64,000 nt of DNA. Source: an uncultured Mitsuokella sp. GTDB taxonomy: Bacteria > Bacillota > Negativicutes > Selenomonadales > Selenomonadaceae. Position numbers and translations under genes: made by a program. The notes under the pieces were generated by a model that saw nothing but the letters and a program-made list of their open reading frames with translations, was not told the DNA's origin and ran no database searches. The stretch's first letter is position 1, and each line of letters begins with the position of its first letter. The DNA is taken from positions 1 to 64,000 of the forward strand of contig CAMCBT010000003.1 of assembly GCA_945873115.1 (NCBI GenBank), given 5' to 3'. This document shows positions 24,728-33,991 of this stretch, piece after piece.

Positions 24728-25963
24728 TTAATCTTCCACGTAATGGCTAAAGCTGCCGATGGTCATGTGGGGGAAATCCCTTTCCAGGGTCGCTATGAAT
24801 CTGCGGGTGCCCAGCATTTTGCCCTCCTGCTTTGGCATGATGGCCAGGAAGGCATCGGGATCCAGGTTCAGATTCCGCAGCTGCACCATCTGGACGGGGA
24901 GCTCCCGGAAGAAGTCTTTCCAGGCCTTTAGCTCCTCCTCCCGGTCGTTGAAGCCGGGGAAGTAGAGGAGGTTCAGAGAAACGTAGAGGCCTTTGTCCAG
25001 GGCATAGCGGATGGAGTTCTTCACATCCTCCAGCTTGTAGCTGGCCCGGTAGTAGGTGTCGTAGCTCTCCTCTCTGGCGCTGATGATGGAGACCCGGATG
25101 GTATCGAGGCCGGCGTCGATGATTTTCTTGACGCCCTCGGTGTAGCCGGCGTTGCTGTTCATATTGAGCTGGCCCTTTTTTGTCCGAGCCCGCGTCATCT
25201 GGATGGCCTCGGCTATCCGGTCGGCGGCGAGGCTAGGCTCGCCCTCGCAACCCTGGCCGAAGCTTGCGATGCCGTCGGGGGCCACGGAGAGGTGGTAGGT
25301 GCAGACATCGGCGATTTCCTCCGGCGTGGGGGCGAAGGTGATGCGCTCCTGGGGAGACGGGCAGCACTCGGACTCCTGGAGGGAGATGCAGCCAAAGCAG
25401 CGGGCATTGCAGACGGGCGACGTGGGGACGCCACACTCCCAGCGGCGGTAGAAGAGATTTTCTGCCGTAAGGCAGTGCCACTCGAGAGAGCAGTTTGCCA
25501 CCTGCTCCACAATACGGTTGCCGGGGAGATCCTTCTTCGTGCGCTTCACCAGCTTCTTCAGCTCGTGTGTGTTGTAGTTGGCCGGGTCCCACTTCTCATT
25601 TTCGTCCGTGTAGATGGCGGTGCAGCAGAGCTCGTCCCGGTAGAGCACAACGGCGGTGTAGCCGTAGAGGGGCAACTCCTCCGCCCCCTCCTCCGCCTCA
25701 TAGGCGGGGAGATGGGTGCGCGTATAGCCGGCGGGGAGAATGGCCGCCACGGCCAGGCCGCCGATGGGGAGCACCTCCCCCTCCTTCGTCTGGCCGATTG
25801 CTTTTCTATCCGGCATAAGAAAGAGGTCGGCACTCTCCGGCAGTGGGATGAGGTCCTCGGGGGTGAGGAGACGATTTTCCGCGCCGATGCGCCCCATGCC
25901 GAGGAGCGGCGCGTCGAGGATACTCCCCTCCTCGTCGGCGTAGACGGCTGTAATCTTATCCAT
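24728..25963 (-). CDS. Radical SAM protein of unknown function
   Basis: This 411-residue protein has the radical SAM iron-sulfur motif CNARCFGC (near residues 184-191, CxxxCxxC) following about 180 residues of unknown N-terminal domain. After the motif come the glycine-rich and ESYDTYYRASYKLEDVKNSI segments of the TIM barrel. Further Cys residues follow (ESECC), but no clear SPASM domain is seen. The substrate is unknown. It overlaps pth by 8 bases, so the two are co-transcribed. The start is ATG 25963. Confidence 0.85.
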   Translation of the reverse strand: MDKITAVYADEEGSILDAPLLGMGRIGAENRLLTPEDLIPLPESADLFLMPDRKAIGQTKEGEVLPIGGLAVAAILPAGYTRTHLPAYEAEEGAEELPLYGYTAVVLYRDELCCTAIYTDENEKWDPANYNTHELKKLVKRTKKDLPGNRIVEQVANCSLEWHCLTAENLFYRRWECGVPTSPVCNARCFGCISLQESECCPSPQERITFAPTPEEIADVCTYHLSVAPDGIASFGQGCEGEPSLAADRIAEAIQMTRARTKKGQLNMNSNAGYTEGVKKIIDAGLDTIRVSIISAREESYDTYYRASYKLEDVKNSIRYALDKGLYVSLNLLYFPGFNDREEELKAWKDFFRELPVQMVQLRNLNLDPDAFLAIMPKQEGKMLGTRRFIATLERDFPHMTIGSFSHYVED

Positions 25964-26558
25964 TCGTCTCCCCCTCCTCCTTCTTTTTCTTTGCCTTCTT
26001 GGGATTGTACCTGTTCATGGCGTAGTCGATGTCCTCTGTCACGATGGCTTCCACGGCGGGCAGCAGGTAGTCAATGGCTTCGCCGATTTTCTTTGCGTCC
26101 TCCTCGCTGAAGGGAGCCAGGACGTGATGGATGACGGTCCAGCCGGCGGGGGGCCGTCCGATGCCGATGCGGATCCGGGGGAAGTTCTCATCTCCCACGT
26201 GGGCAAGGATGGACTTGATGCCATTGTGGCCGCCGGAGCTCCCCTTTCGCCGGATACGGATGGTGCCGGCGGGAATGTCCATGTCGTCGTGGGCCACGAT
26301 GAGGTCCTCCGGGGCCAGCTTATAGTAGGAGAGAAGCGGGCCCAGGCTCCTGCCGCTGTCGTTCATGTAGGTCTGGGGCTTCACGAGGAGCACCTTCTCT
26401 GTGCCGATACGGGCCTCGGCGATTTCCGCCTCAAAGTCCTTCTTCCAGTTTTCTGTCCCCAGCCTATCCGCCAGGGCATCGATGAGCATAAAGCCCACAT
26501 TGTGCTTCGTGGCGGCGTATTCTCCCCCGGGATTGCCGAGGCCTGCGATAATCTTCAT
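25956..26558 (-). CDS. pth: Peptidyl-tRNA hydrolase
   Basis: This 200-residue esterase releases peptides from peptidyl-tRNA dropped from ribosomes. The signatures are present: GLGNPGGEYAATKHNVGFM with the active Asn/His, and HDDMDIPAGTIR followed by GSSGGHNG. ATG 26558 is chosen because GAGG lies about 7 bases upstream; the in-frame ATG at 26570 is earlier and lies in the uppP end. The C-terminal tail after about 190 is basic (NPKKAKKKKEEGE). Confidence 0.97.
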   Translation of the reverse strand: MKIIAGLGNPGGEYAATKHNVGFMLIDALADRLGTENWKKDFEAEIAEARIGTEKVLLVKPQTYMNDSGRSLGPLLSYYKLAPEDLIVAHDDMDIPAGTIRIRRKGSSGGHNGIKSILAHVGDENFPRIRIGIGRPPAGWTVIHHVLAPFSEEDAKKIGEAIDYLLPAVEAIVTEDIDYAMNRYNPKKAKKKKEEGETNG

Positions 26559-26566
26559 GGCGGGCC

Positions 26567-27415
26567 TCAATTATCCGCCGTGGGATCGCCGACGGCAAAG
26601 AGATAGACGAGGACGAGGATGCCAAGTACGATGCGGTACCAGCCGAAGGCCTTGAAATCGTTCGTCTTGATGTAGCGCATGAGGAACTTGATGGAAAGCA
26701 CGGAGACGATGAAGGCGGTCACCATGCCCACCAGCATGATGATGATTTCCGCCCCCGTGTAGTGGAGGCCGAACTTCACCATCTTCAGGGCGCTGGCGCC
26801 GAACATGACGGGGATGGCCAGGAAGAAGGTGAATTCCGCCGCCACGGTGCGGCTGGCGCCGAAGAGGATGCCACCCAGGATGGTGGCACCGCTGCGGCTG
26901 GTACCGGGCACCAGGGAGAGCACCTGGAAAATGCCGATGATGAGGGCCGTCTTATAGTCGAGGGTATCGATATCCGTAACCCTAGGCTTCCTATGCTTGT
27001 TGTAGTTCTCTACGACGATGAAGAGGATGCCGTAGAAGATAAGGGTCGTGGCCACCACGGGAGCTGTCATGAAGTGCTCCTCCATGTATTTGTTGAAGGC
27101 AAGGCCGATGACGGCGGCGGGCAGGCAGGCCACGATGACCTTTGCCCAGAGAGAGTAGGTGGCGCGTTTTTCAGTGGGGGATTTCCGGCTCGACCAGGGA
27201 TTGAGCTTTTCGAAGCTCAGCCAGACGACAGCCAGGATGGCTCCCAGCTGGATGACCACCAGGAACATGTCCATGAAGGACTTCGATACATCGAGCTTTA
27301 TGAACTCATCCACGAGGATCATGTGGCCTGTGGAGGAGACGGGAAGCCACTCCGTCAGGCCCTCGACGATGCCGAGTATGATTGTCTTTACAAGCTCTAT
27401 GAGGGTAATATCCAT
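26567..27415 (-). CDS. uppP: Undecaprenyl-diphosphatase
   Basis: This 282-residue polytopic membrane phosphatase recycles undecaprenyl pyrophosphate for peptidoglycan and O-antigen synthesis; it also underlies bacitracin tolerance (BacA). The two active-site motifs are visible: EGLTEWLPVSSTGHMIL at residues about 18-34 and PGTSRSGATI in the middle. Eight hydrophobic segments are evident. A 6-bp GC-rich hairpin (27435-27452) lies in the leader just ahead of the AGGAGAG ribosome site. Confidence 0.97.
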   Translation of the reverse strand: MDITLIELVKTIILGIVEGLTEWLPVSSTGHMILVDEFIKLDVSKSFMDMFLVVIQLGAILAVVWLSFEKLNPWSSRKSPTEKRATYSLWAKVIVACLPAAVIGLAFNKYMEEHFMTAPVVATTLIFYGILFIVVENYNKHRKPRVTDIDTLDYKTALIIGIFQVLSLVPGTSRSGATILGGILFGASRTVAAEFTFFLAIPVMFGASALKMVKFGLHYTGAEIIIMLVGMVTAFIVSVLSIKFLMRYIKTNDFKAFGWYRIVLGILVLVYLFAVGDPTADN

Positions 27416-27524
27416 TCTTCTCTCCTAACATAGCTGCGGGAAAGGGCCCGCACATTTTATCGGACACCCTGATTCTACTCGGAAAGCAGGGCATTTTCCT
27501 GAAGAAAGCGTTGAATTTGCCGAA

Positions 27525-28655
27525 TCAAAGCATCCAGCCGAATATGCTCACTAGGAGCGATCCGAAACTGAAGCCCTTATCTACCTTCTCCGCCTTCATG
27601 TCGATGGCGCCGATAGGCTTGCCGTCGTAATGGATGATGAGCTTCCCCACCGGCGCATCTCCTATGGGAGCTGCCATCAGGCGGGGCACCTCGTAGGACA
27701 GGCTATAGTGGGAAGGGTCCTCTCCCCCAACCAATGGGTATTCCACATCCGTCACCGGGTAGGCGGTGGTGGTGCCGGACCTTCCCCCGGCCACGTAGAC
27801 GAGGCGGCCCGCATCCTTTGCGGCAAGCCCACGGACCATCTTGACGTTCTCGAAGCCATAGTCGAGGATCTTTCGGGCGTCGCTGAAGCGATCCTTGCCC
27901 GTGGTGCTGTGCATGACGACGGCGATGAGCTTCACGCCCTTCCGCTCGGCGGAGGCAGCCAGGCACCCACCCGCGTCGTTCGTCCAGCCTGTCTTGATGC
28001 CGGTGATACCGTCGTAGACCCCCAGGAGCTCGTTCGTGTTCTTTACGGCAAGATACTGGCCCCTGGGATAACGCCAGTAGATGGTACCGTAGGGCTCATC
28101 CACCATGGTCTGGAAGCGCTTGTTCTCCATGGCATACTGGGCAAGACGGGCCATGTCGTGGGCGGTTGAGTAGTGATTCTTGTTCGGCAGGCCATTGGGA
28201 TTCATGAAGTGGGTATCCTTCATGCCGATTTCCGCCGCCTTGGCATTCATCTTTTCGACAAAGGACTTGACGGAGCCATCCATCTCCTCGGCGAGGGCCA
28301 CGGCGGCCCCATTGTCGGAGACCATCATCATGCCGTAGGTGAGCTGCTCCGCCGTGAGCCGCTCCCCCGCCTTGATGCCGAGGGGCGTATCCTCCGTGGC
28401 GGCGGCCTCCGGCGATATCATGATTTCCCGGTTCGGCCCAAGCCGCTCCAGGGAGAGGATGGCCGTCATCATCTTCGTCATGCTGGCGGGATAGCGGTGC
28501 TCCTCCGCGTTTTTCTCCCAGATGACACGGCCGGTGGTGGCCTCGATGAGGATGGCTGCCTCCGCTGTGACGACAGGCTCCTCCCGCGCCAGAGCAAGCT
28601 CGGTCCAGGAGCAAATACAAAGAACTGCGACAAAAAGGATACGATAGAGCCGCAA
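27525..28655 (-). CDS. D-alanyl-D-alanine carboxypeptidase (penicillin-binding protein, DacA/DacF type)
   Basis: This 376-residue secreted enzyme trims the terminal D-Ala of peptidoglycan stem peptides. It has an N-terminal signal peptide (cleavage near residue 23, ELALA-REEP). The serine active-site motif S58-M-T-K61, SDNGAA near 115 and KTGWT near 222 are in order, so it is catalytically complete. The C-terminal beta domain ends in an amphipathic membrane-binding helix. The start is TTG 28655, with AGGAGG 8 bases upstream. Stop and start lie in single-gene context between uppP and the pseudopilin-like gene. Confidence 0.95.
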   Translation of the reverse strand: MRLYRILFVAVLCICSWTELALAREEPVVTAEAAILIEATTGRVIWEKNAEEHRYPASMTKMMTAILSLERLGPNREIMISPEAAATEDTPLGIKAGERLTAEQLTYGMMMVSDNGAAVALAEEMDGSVKSFVEKMNAKAAEIGMKDTHFMNPNGLPNKNHYSTAHDMARLAQYAMENKRFQTMVDEPYGTIYWRYPRGQYLAVKNTNELLGVYDGITGIKTGWTNDAGGCLAASAERKGVKLIAVVMHSTTGKDRFSDARKILDYGFENVKMVRGLAAKDAGRLVYVAGGRSGTTTAYPVTDVEYPLVGGEDPSHYSLSYEVPRLMAAPIGDAPVGKLIIHYDGKPIGAIDMKAEKVDKGFSFGSLLVSIFGWML

Positions 28656-28715
28656 GGCTACAGCCTCCTAAAAAGGTCATACAAACATACAAAAGAATAC
28701 GGCCGGGCAGAGCCG

Positions 28716-29288
28716 CTACGTCTTTGGGGAATCGGTGCGCTCCACACGGATACGGCCCGCCCGGTCGATGATGACATAGGAGCCCTCCTCGGGATAATCC
28801 TCCAGGAAGATATGAAAGGTATAGCCCGGCTGGGAGGAGGTGAGGCGTTCCCAGTTTTCCTGATTCACCAGACCATTGGAGGTAAACCGGACGCTGACGG
28901 GGAGGCCCTGTTTTTTCTGGGCAGAGATGAGCTGCAGACGGACTCCCTTCGCGAGCCTATAGACCTTGTGGTAGCGCAAAACCGCTGTACCGCCGATAGA
29001 GACACGGACGTATCTATTCTCCGCCTCCAGCACATGGAGCTCCGGTACACCAGAGGCCCCAAGCATCCAACCATTTTCATCCCGATCCTCTGTGGTGCGG
29101 GATAGGCGCTGCACGTAGCGGACCTCGCTGACGAAGCGCTGGGTCTCATACTCCACAAGGGCGCTGCGGTAGAGTCTCCCGGCGGCTGGCAGGGCGACAG
29201 CCATAAGGGTCGCCAGAATGGCAAGGACAAAGGCGATGCCCACTAGGGAGCTGCCCTGCTCCTGTCCCTCTCTAGCGTGTATGGACAT
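28716..29288 (-). CDS. Type IV pilin/pseudopilin-like protein
   Basis: This 190-residue protein has a short basic N-terminus (MSIHAREGQEQG), then a prepilin-type hydrophobic helix (SSLVGIAFVLAILATLMAV, from about residue 13). Charged residues and a beta-rich domain follow, as in GspH/PulG-like pseudopilins. The residue at position +5 after the Gly would be Gly rather than the usual Glu, so processing and assembly are uncertain. A prepilin peptidase is encoded at 43.2 kb. ATG 29288 is chosen because GGAG lies 7-11 bases upstream; a TTG at 29306 is in frame. No other pilus gene is nearby. Confidence 0.65.
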   Translation of the reverse strand: MSIHAREGQEQGSSLVGIAFVLAILATLMAVALPAAGRLYRSALVEYETQRFVSEVRYVQRLSRTTEDRDENGWMLGASGVPELHVLEAENRYVRVSIGGTAVLRYHKVYRLAKGVRLQLISAQKKQGLPVSVRFTSNGLVNQENWERLTSSQPGYTFHIFLEDYPEEGSYVIIDRAGRIRVERTDSPKT

Positions 29289-29330
29289 GGCAGTCTCCCC
29301 TCCCAACAGCCTTCTAGTGCAAGCACGACG

Positions 29331-29375
29331 AAAAAAGATAGCTGCTCTCGGAAGGATTTCCTCCGGAAAGCAGCT
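29331..29375 (-). terminator. Terminator of pnp
   Basis: AGCTGCT pairs with AGCAGCT and the inner arms pair further with two mismatches. ATCTTTTTTC follows on the minus strand, about 65 bases after the pnp stop. Confidence 0.75.
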
Positions 29376-29441
29376 TCTCCTCCCCTGCTTCCGCAGACGA
29401 GCAAGGCCCGTGAAAGCGGGGACTATCCTGGGCGCTCCGAA

Positions 29442-31511
29442 TCAGAGCAGCACCTTGTGGCTTACGTTGATCCTTCCCTTTTCGTCAATCTCGATGACCT
29501 TGACCTGGAGCTGGTCGCCCACCTTCACCACGTCCTCCACGGACTCGACCCGATGCTTGGCCAGCTGGGAGATGTGGCAGAGGCCTTCCTTGCCCGGCAG
29601 AAGCTCCACGAAGGCACCGAACTTCAACAGGCGGGTGACACGGCCCGTGTAGACCTCGCCGACCTCCACCTCGCGGACAATGTCCTCAATCATCTGCTTG
29701 GCCTTCTTCATGCCCTCTCCATCGGTGGAGAAGATGAAGATGTTGCCATCCTCATGGATGTCAATCTGGACGCCGGTGGCATCGATGATGCCCTTGACCA
29801 CCTTGCCGCCGGTGCCGATGACATCGCGAATCTTATCGACCTTAATCTTGATGGTCTCCACGCGAGGTGCGTAGGGAGAGAGGTCTGCGGCCGGCTTATC
29901 GATGCACTCGAGCATCTTGCCCAGGATGAAGGCGCGGCCCCGCTTTGCCTGCTGGAGGGCGGAGGAGAGGATGTCCCGGGAAAGGCCGTCCACCTTGATG
30001 TCCATCTGGATGGCGGTGATGCCCTTCTCCGTACCGGCCACCTTGAAGTCCATGTCCCCGAGGGCATCCTCCATGCCCTGGATATCCGTCAGGATGGTGT
30101 AGGCATCTCCCTCCTTCACGAGGCCCATGGCCACGCCGGAGACGGGACGCTTGATGGGGACGCCCGCCTGCATGAGGGAGAGGGTGCTGCCGCAGACAGA
30201 GCCCATGGAGCTGGAGCCATTGGACTCAAGAATCTCGGAGACAAGGCGGATTGTATAGGGGAAGTCCTCCGTGGAGGGGATGACGGGGACGAGGGCCCTT
30301 TCGGCAAGGGCCCCGTGGCCGATTTCCCGGCGGCCCGGACTGCGCATGGGACGCGCCTCACCTACGCTATAGCCGGGGAAGTTGTAGTGATGGATGTAGT
30401 GCTTCGACCACTCTGGTGCCAGGCCGTCGATAATCTGCTCATCGCTCAGGGGGCCAAGGGTCGTCACCGTGAGCACCTGGGTCTGTCCGCGGGTAAAGAG
30501 GCCGGAGCCATGGGTGCGCGGCAGGAGCCCCACCTCGCAGGAGACGGGGCGGACCTCCTCCACGCCGCGGCCATCGGGGCGAATCTTCTCGTGGGTAATC
30601 ATGTGGCGCACCACGGACTTCTCCAGGTCGTGGAAGGCCATGGCGATTTCCTTGTCCATCTCGGGATAGGTCTCCAGGAAATGCTCCATGGTGTCGGTGG
30701 AGATATCTGCCACATCCGCATCGCGAGAGAGCTTGTCCGGATTGCGCACGGCCGCATCGAGGCGTTCCTTGGCATATTCCTCGATGGCCTTTTCCAGGTT
30801 CTCGGGGACGGTGAAGAGCTTCGTGATGCGTTTTTCCTTGCCCACCTTCTCCTGGATATCCTGCTGGAACTCCACAAGGCGCTGAATCTCCTTATGGCCG
30901 AAGAGTATGGCGTCGAGGATCACGTCCTCGGAGAGCTCGTTTGCCCCGGCCTCCACCATCATGACGGCATCGTGGGAGCCGGCCACCGTGAGGTTCAGGG
31001 TAGAGACCTCCCTCTGCTCCTCCGTGGGGTTGATGACGAACGCATCATCCACGCGGCCGACCCGGACGCCGGCGATGGGTCCCTCGAAGGGGATATCGGA
31101 GACAGAGAGGGCACAGGAGGCACCGATCATGGCCGCAATCTCCGGGGCATTGTCCTGCTCTACGGAGAGGACGGTGGCGACAATCTGCACATCGTTGCGG
31201 TAGCCCTTCGGGAAGAGGGGGCGGATGGGCCGATCGATGAGGCGGGCGCAGAGCACCGCATCACTGGAGGGGCGCCCCTCCCGCTTGATGAAGCCGCCGG
31301 GAATCTTGCCTGCGGCATACATCTTCTCCTCGTAGTCCACGGTGAGCGGGAAGAAGTCGATGCCCTCCCGTGGCTCCTTCGAGGCGGTCGCGGTGACGAG
31401 CACCACGGTGTCGCCGTAGCGGACGAGCACGGCACCATTGGCCTGCTTTGCCATCTTGCCATGCTCGATGACGAGCTTCCGGCCGCCCAGTTCCATCTCA
31501 AAACTATCCAT
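29442..31511 (-). CDS. pnp: Polynucleotide phosphorylase (polyribonucleotide nucleotidyltransferase)
   Basis: This 689-residue 3'-5' phosphorolytic exoribonuclease acts in mRNA decay and RNA processing. There are two RNase PH-like domains (N-terminal and from about 310) linked by an alpha-helical region. A KH domain (about 550-610, [12 protein letters not shown]) and a C-terminal S1 domain (about 618-689, [21 protein letters not shown]) complete it. The start is ATG 31511 after GAGG. It follows rpsO, the usual rpsO-pnp order, but has a terminator between and a 290-base leader. Confidence 0.98.
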   Translation of the reverse strand: MDSFEMELGGRKLVIEHGKMAKQANGAVLVRYGDTVVLVTATASKEPREGIDFFPLTVDYEEKMYAAGKIPGGFIKREGRPSSDAVLCARLIDRPIRPLFPKGYRNDVQIVATVLSVEQDNAPEIAAMIGASCALSVSDIPFEGPIAGVRVGRVDDAFVINPTEEQREVSTLNLTVAGSHDAVMMVEAGANELSEDVILDAILFGHKEIQRLVEFQQDIQEKVGKEKRITKLFTVPENLEKAIEEYAKERLDAAVRNPDKLSRDADVADISTDTMEHFLETYPEMDKEIAMAFHDLEKSVVRHMITHEKIRPDGRGVEEVRPVSCEVGLLPRTHGSGLFTRGQTQVLTVTTLGPLSDEQIIDGLAPEWSKHYIHHYNFPGYSVGEARPMRSPGRREIGHGALAERALVPVIPSTEDFPYTIRLVSEILESNGSSSMGSVCGSTLSLMQAGVPIKRPVSGVAMGLVKEGDAYTILTDIQGMEDALGDMDFKVAGTEKGITAIQMDIKVDGLSRDILSSALQQAKRGRAFILGKMLECIDKPAADLSPYAPRVETIKIKVDKIRDVIGTGGKVVKGIIDATGVQIDIHEDGNIFIFSTDGEGMKKAKQMIEDIVREVEVGEVYTGRVTRLLKFGAFVELLPGKEGLCHISQLAKHRVESVEDVVKVGDQLQVKVIEIDEKGRINVSHKVLL

Positions 31512-31603
31512 TTGTGCCTCCTAAATCCTCTGCACTTGTATACGCCTTGTCATATCGTGTTTTATATTCGACGGAGCGGATGAATTTCCTGTTTGTTCCC
31601 CCA

Positions 31604-31640
31604 TAAAAAAATTGTCCTACTAAGCTGTAGGACAATTTTT
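31604..31640 (-). terminator. Terminator of rpsO
   Basis: This is a perfect 14-bp stem (AAAAATTGTCCTAC) around a 6-base loop with seven T residues following on the minus strand. It lies in the pnp leader between rpsO and pnp. Confidence 0.92.
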
Positions 31641-31662
31641 AAGGACACTGCGTGCATCAAGA

Positions 31663-31703
31663 CTCCCTCCGCCTCTGCGGGGCGCCTCCCTCTAAAGGGA
31701 GGC
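31663..31703. repeat. Palindromic CCTCCC/GGGAGG intergenic element
   Basis: Two adjacent hairpins occur: a small one (CCGC-CTCT-GCGG) and a 7-bp one (GCCTCCC-N6-GGGAGGC). Similar 'ACTCCCTCCG...CCTCCCT..GGGAGG' elements recur in many Firmicutes genomes by my recollection; only one clear copy occurs in this window. It sits between the rpsO stop and the rpsO terminator on the transcribed strand. Confidence 0.4.
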
Positions 31704-31803
31704 AAGCATACGAACTGGCCAAAAGGATGGCAAGCTGAATGCGTGGAATCAAGCGGGGTCCTTTATGCTCCTGCAATATTCCCGAGCCTTTCCGCAAAGA
31801 GAC

Positions 31804-32082
31804 TTAGCGCTCAACCGTGGAACGAAGACCGAGCTTGCTGATGATGGCGCGATAGCGCTCGACATCCGTCTTGTAGAGGTATGCGAGGAACTGGCGGCGA
31901 CGGCCGACCATCTTCAGAAGGCCACGGCGGGAGTGGTGATCCTTCTTGTGCTCCTTCAGATGCTCCGTGAGGTACTGGATTCGGGCCGTAAGGACAGCAA
32001 TCTGCACCTCCGGGGATCCCGTGTCGCCCTCATGGACGGCATACTTCTTCATGATTTCCTGCTTTGCTTCCTGTGTCAGCAT
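31804..32082 (-). CDS. rpsO: 30S ribosomal protein S15
   Basis: This 92-residue protein is a primary 16S rRNA binder of the small subunit. The [33 protein letters not shown] and YLYKTD(V/I)ERY blocks are canonical. The ATG at 32082 follows AGGAGG. It has its own promoter and terminator. The 70-base leader is a candidate for S15 autoregulation. Confidence 0.99.
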   Translation of the reverse strand: MLTQEAKQEIMKKYAVHEGDTGSPEVQIAVLTARIQYLTEHLKEHKKDHHSRRGLLKMVGRRRQFLAYLYKTDVERYRAIISKLGLRSTVER

Positions 32083-32165
32083 TTCATTTCCTCCTAGAAA
32101 TTCTTGATACGCCGGCGGCTAAGAATACGTCGGAGTGTCGCAATCCGAGCCGAGGCACCTCTGGT

Positions 32166-32195
32166 AGTATAGCATAGGGGCTTTGCCCTTGTAAA
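32166..32195 (-). promoter_or_regulatory. rpsO promoter
   Basis: TTTACA (32195-32190) and TATACT (32171-32166) are separated by 18 bases, 3 bases after ribF ends. Confidence 0.65.
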
Positions 32196-32198
32196 GGC

Positions 32199-33119
32199 TT
32201 AGCGCCAGTATTTTTTCGCGGTCTCCTTATCCCGGTGCATCTGGTGGACCAGGTCCTCCACGGAGGCAAATTTTTTCTCCTCCCGGAGCTGGGCCAGGAA
32301 GCGCACCTCCAGGAGCTTGTCGTAGAGGTCGCCCTCAAAGTCCTGGATATTGACCTCCAGACGGTGGTTGCAGCCGGGGAATGTGGGATTCGTGCCGATA
32401 TTGGCAAGGGCCCGGTAGGTCCTCCCCTCTGCCACCGCCACCGCCGCATAGACGCCGTTCGGCAGCATGACGCGAGCGTCTGGAATGGCGAGGTTTGCCG
32501 TGGGAAAGCCAAGGGTCCTGCCCCGCCTGTCCCCATGGATGACGAAGCCCAGGAAGGTGAATGGATAGCCCAGGAAGAGATTTGCCTCCGTGAGTCTCCC
32601 CCCCGCCAGGAGCCGCCGGATGCGGGTGCTGCTCACGGGACTCCCCTCCTCCTGGATGGCGGGGCAGATCTCCGCCTCAAAGCCAAAGTCCCGGCCGCAG
32701 CGAAGGAGCATTCTCTGGGTGCCCTTTCCCTTGCTGCCAAAGGTGAAGTTCGGCCCCGTCACCACATGGCGCGGTGCCAGGTATTTTTGAAGGGTGGTGA
32801 GGAAGTCCTCCGGCTTTTCCCGGGAGAGCTCCCGCGTAAAGGGCAGGCAGAGGAGGATATCCACCCCCAGGCGCTCGATGAGAAGCTCCTTCAGGCGAGT
32901 ATCGCCAATCTGCGGGGGCATGGACTCCGGGGCCAAGACAGACAGGGGATGGTTGCGAAAGGTGAGGACGGCACTCTGTCCTCCGGTCTGGGCCGCCAGC
33001 TCCACCGCCCGGCCTATGATGCTCTGGTGGCCTCGATGGACCCCGTCGAACATGCCGAGGGCAACGGATAGGTTCGATGCGCTTTCCCGAAGATCCGTCC
33101 ACTTCGTATAGACCTTCAT
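32199..33119 (-). CDS. ribF: Bifunctional riboflavin kinase / FAD synthetase
   Basis: This 306-residue enzyme makes FMN and then FAD from riboflavin. The N-terminal nucleotidyltransferase (GMFDGVHRGHQSII) and C-terminal kinase domain (GRTLGFPTANLAI) are both seen. ATG 33119 overlaps the truB stop in ATGA; AGGAGG lies 7 bases upstream. A longer frame to 33440 is overlapping truB sequence and not used. Confidence 0.97.
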   Translation of the reverse strand: MKVYTKWTDLRESASNLSVALGMFDGVHRGHQSIIGRAVELAAQTGGQSAVLTFRNHPLSVLAPESMPPQIGDTRLKELLIERLGVDILLCLPFTRELSREKPEDFLTTLQKYLAPRHVVTGPNFTFGSKGKGTQRMLLRCGRDFGFEAEICPAIQEEGSPVSSTRIRRLLAGGRLTEANLFLGYPFTFLGFVIHGDRRGRTLGFPTANLAIPDARVMLPNGVYAAVAVAEGRTYRALANIGTNPTFPGCNHRLEVNIQDFEGDLYDKLLEVRFLAQLREEKKFASVEDLVHQMHRDKETAKKYWR

Positions 33120-33991
33120 GCTCCTGCCTCCTGCTGTATGACCTTGACGGGAGTGATTTCTCCCGATGCCTGCGTGAATCGTCCAATGCCGAGGAAGGCT
33201 CCCTCGGAGAAGACGCAGTAGTCCCCCTCCTCCGATAGAGTCCTGACCCCCGTCGAGAGGCCGTTTCGGAAAGCTCTCCTGCGGCTGGGGGAAAGCTCGT
33301 AGCGCCTCATGTGGCCGAGCATGGTCTCGGGAGCCAAAAGGGCCGCTCCCCCGCTTTCCGCCAGCTCCTCCAATGTCATGGCCTCCGCCAGGCGAAAGTC
33401 GCCGACCCGGGTGCGCAATAGAAAGCCCATGGTGGCGCACCGTCCGAGCCCCTCGCCGATGGACTCGATGAGGCTCCTGATATACGTCCCCTTGGAGCAG
33501 TCCACGTCGATGAGAGCAGAGTGCTCCCTCCTGCAGACAAGCTCCATGGCCTTTATATGCACCCGGCGGGAGGGAATATCCACCTTCTCCCCGCTGCGCA
33601 CCAGGTCGTAGGCCCTCCGGCCGTTTATCTTCACGGCGGAGTGGGCCGGCGGTGTCTGCCGGATTTTTCCTGTCAGAGAGGCGAGGGCTGCGCGTAGCTC
33701 TGCCTCCTCCGGGGCGCTGTCCTCCCCACGGGCGAGGATAGTCCCCGTGTCGTCACCGCTATCCGTCGTGACACCGAAGAGGATTTCCGCCCGATAGGAC
33801 TTGTCCGCCAGCTCCAGATACTCCAGGAGCCTGGCCGACTGGCCCACGGCCACGGGAAGCACCCCCGCTGCCGCCGGATCCAGCGTCCCCGCATGGCCGA
33901 TGCGTTTCACGCCGAGGATCCTGCGCGCCGCGCTAATCATATCATGGGAGCTCATGCCGGGGGGCTTCAGTAGATTCAAAAAGCCCGTCAT
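33116..33991 (-). CDS. truB: tRNA pseudouridine(55) synthase
   Basis: This 291-residue enzyme makes pseudouridine 55 in the TPsiC loop of tRNAs. The catalytic Asp lies in GHAGTLDPAAAGVLPVAVG near residue 38; the N-terminus NLLKPPGMSSHD is typical. It overlaps nrnA and ribF by 4 bases each, consistent with translational coupling. Confidence 0.98.
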   Translation of the reverse strand: MTGFLNLLKPPGMSSHDMISAARRILGVKRIGHAGTLDPAAAGVLPVAVGQSARLLEYLELADKSYRAEILFGVTTDSGDDTGTILARGEDSAPEEAELRAALASLTGKIRQTPPAHSAVKINGRRAYDLVRSGEKVDIPSRRVHIKAMELVCRREHSALIDVDCSKGTYIRSLIESIGEGLGRCATMGFLLRTRVGDFRLAEAMTLEELAESGGAALLAPETMLGHMRRYELSPSRRRAFRNGLSTGVRTLSEEGDYCVFSEGAFLGIGRFTQASGEITPVKVIQQEAGA

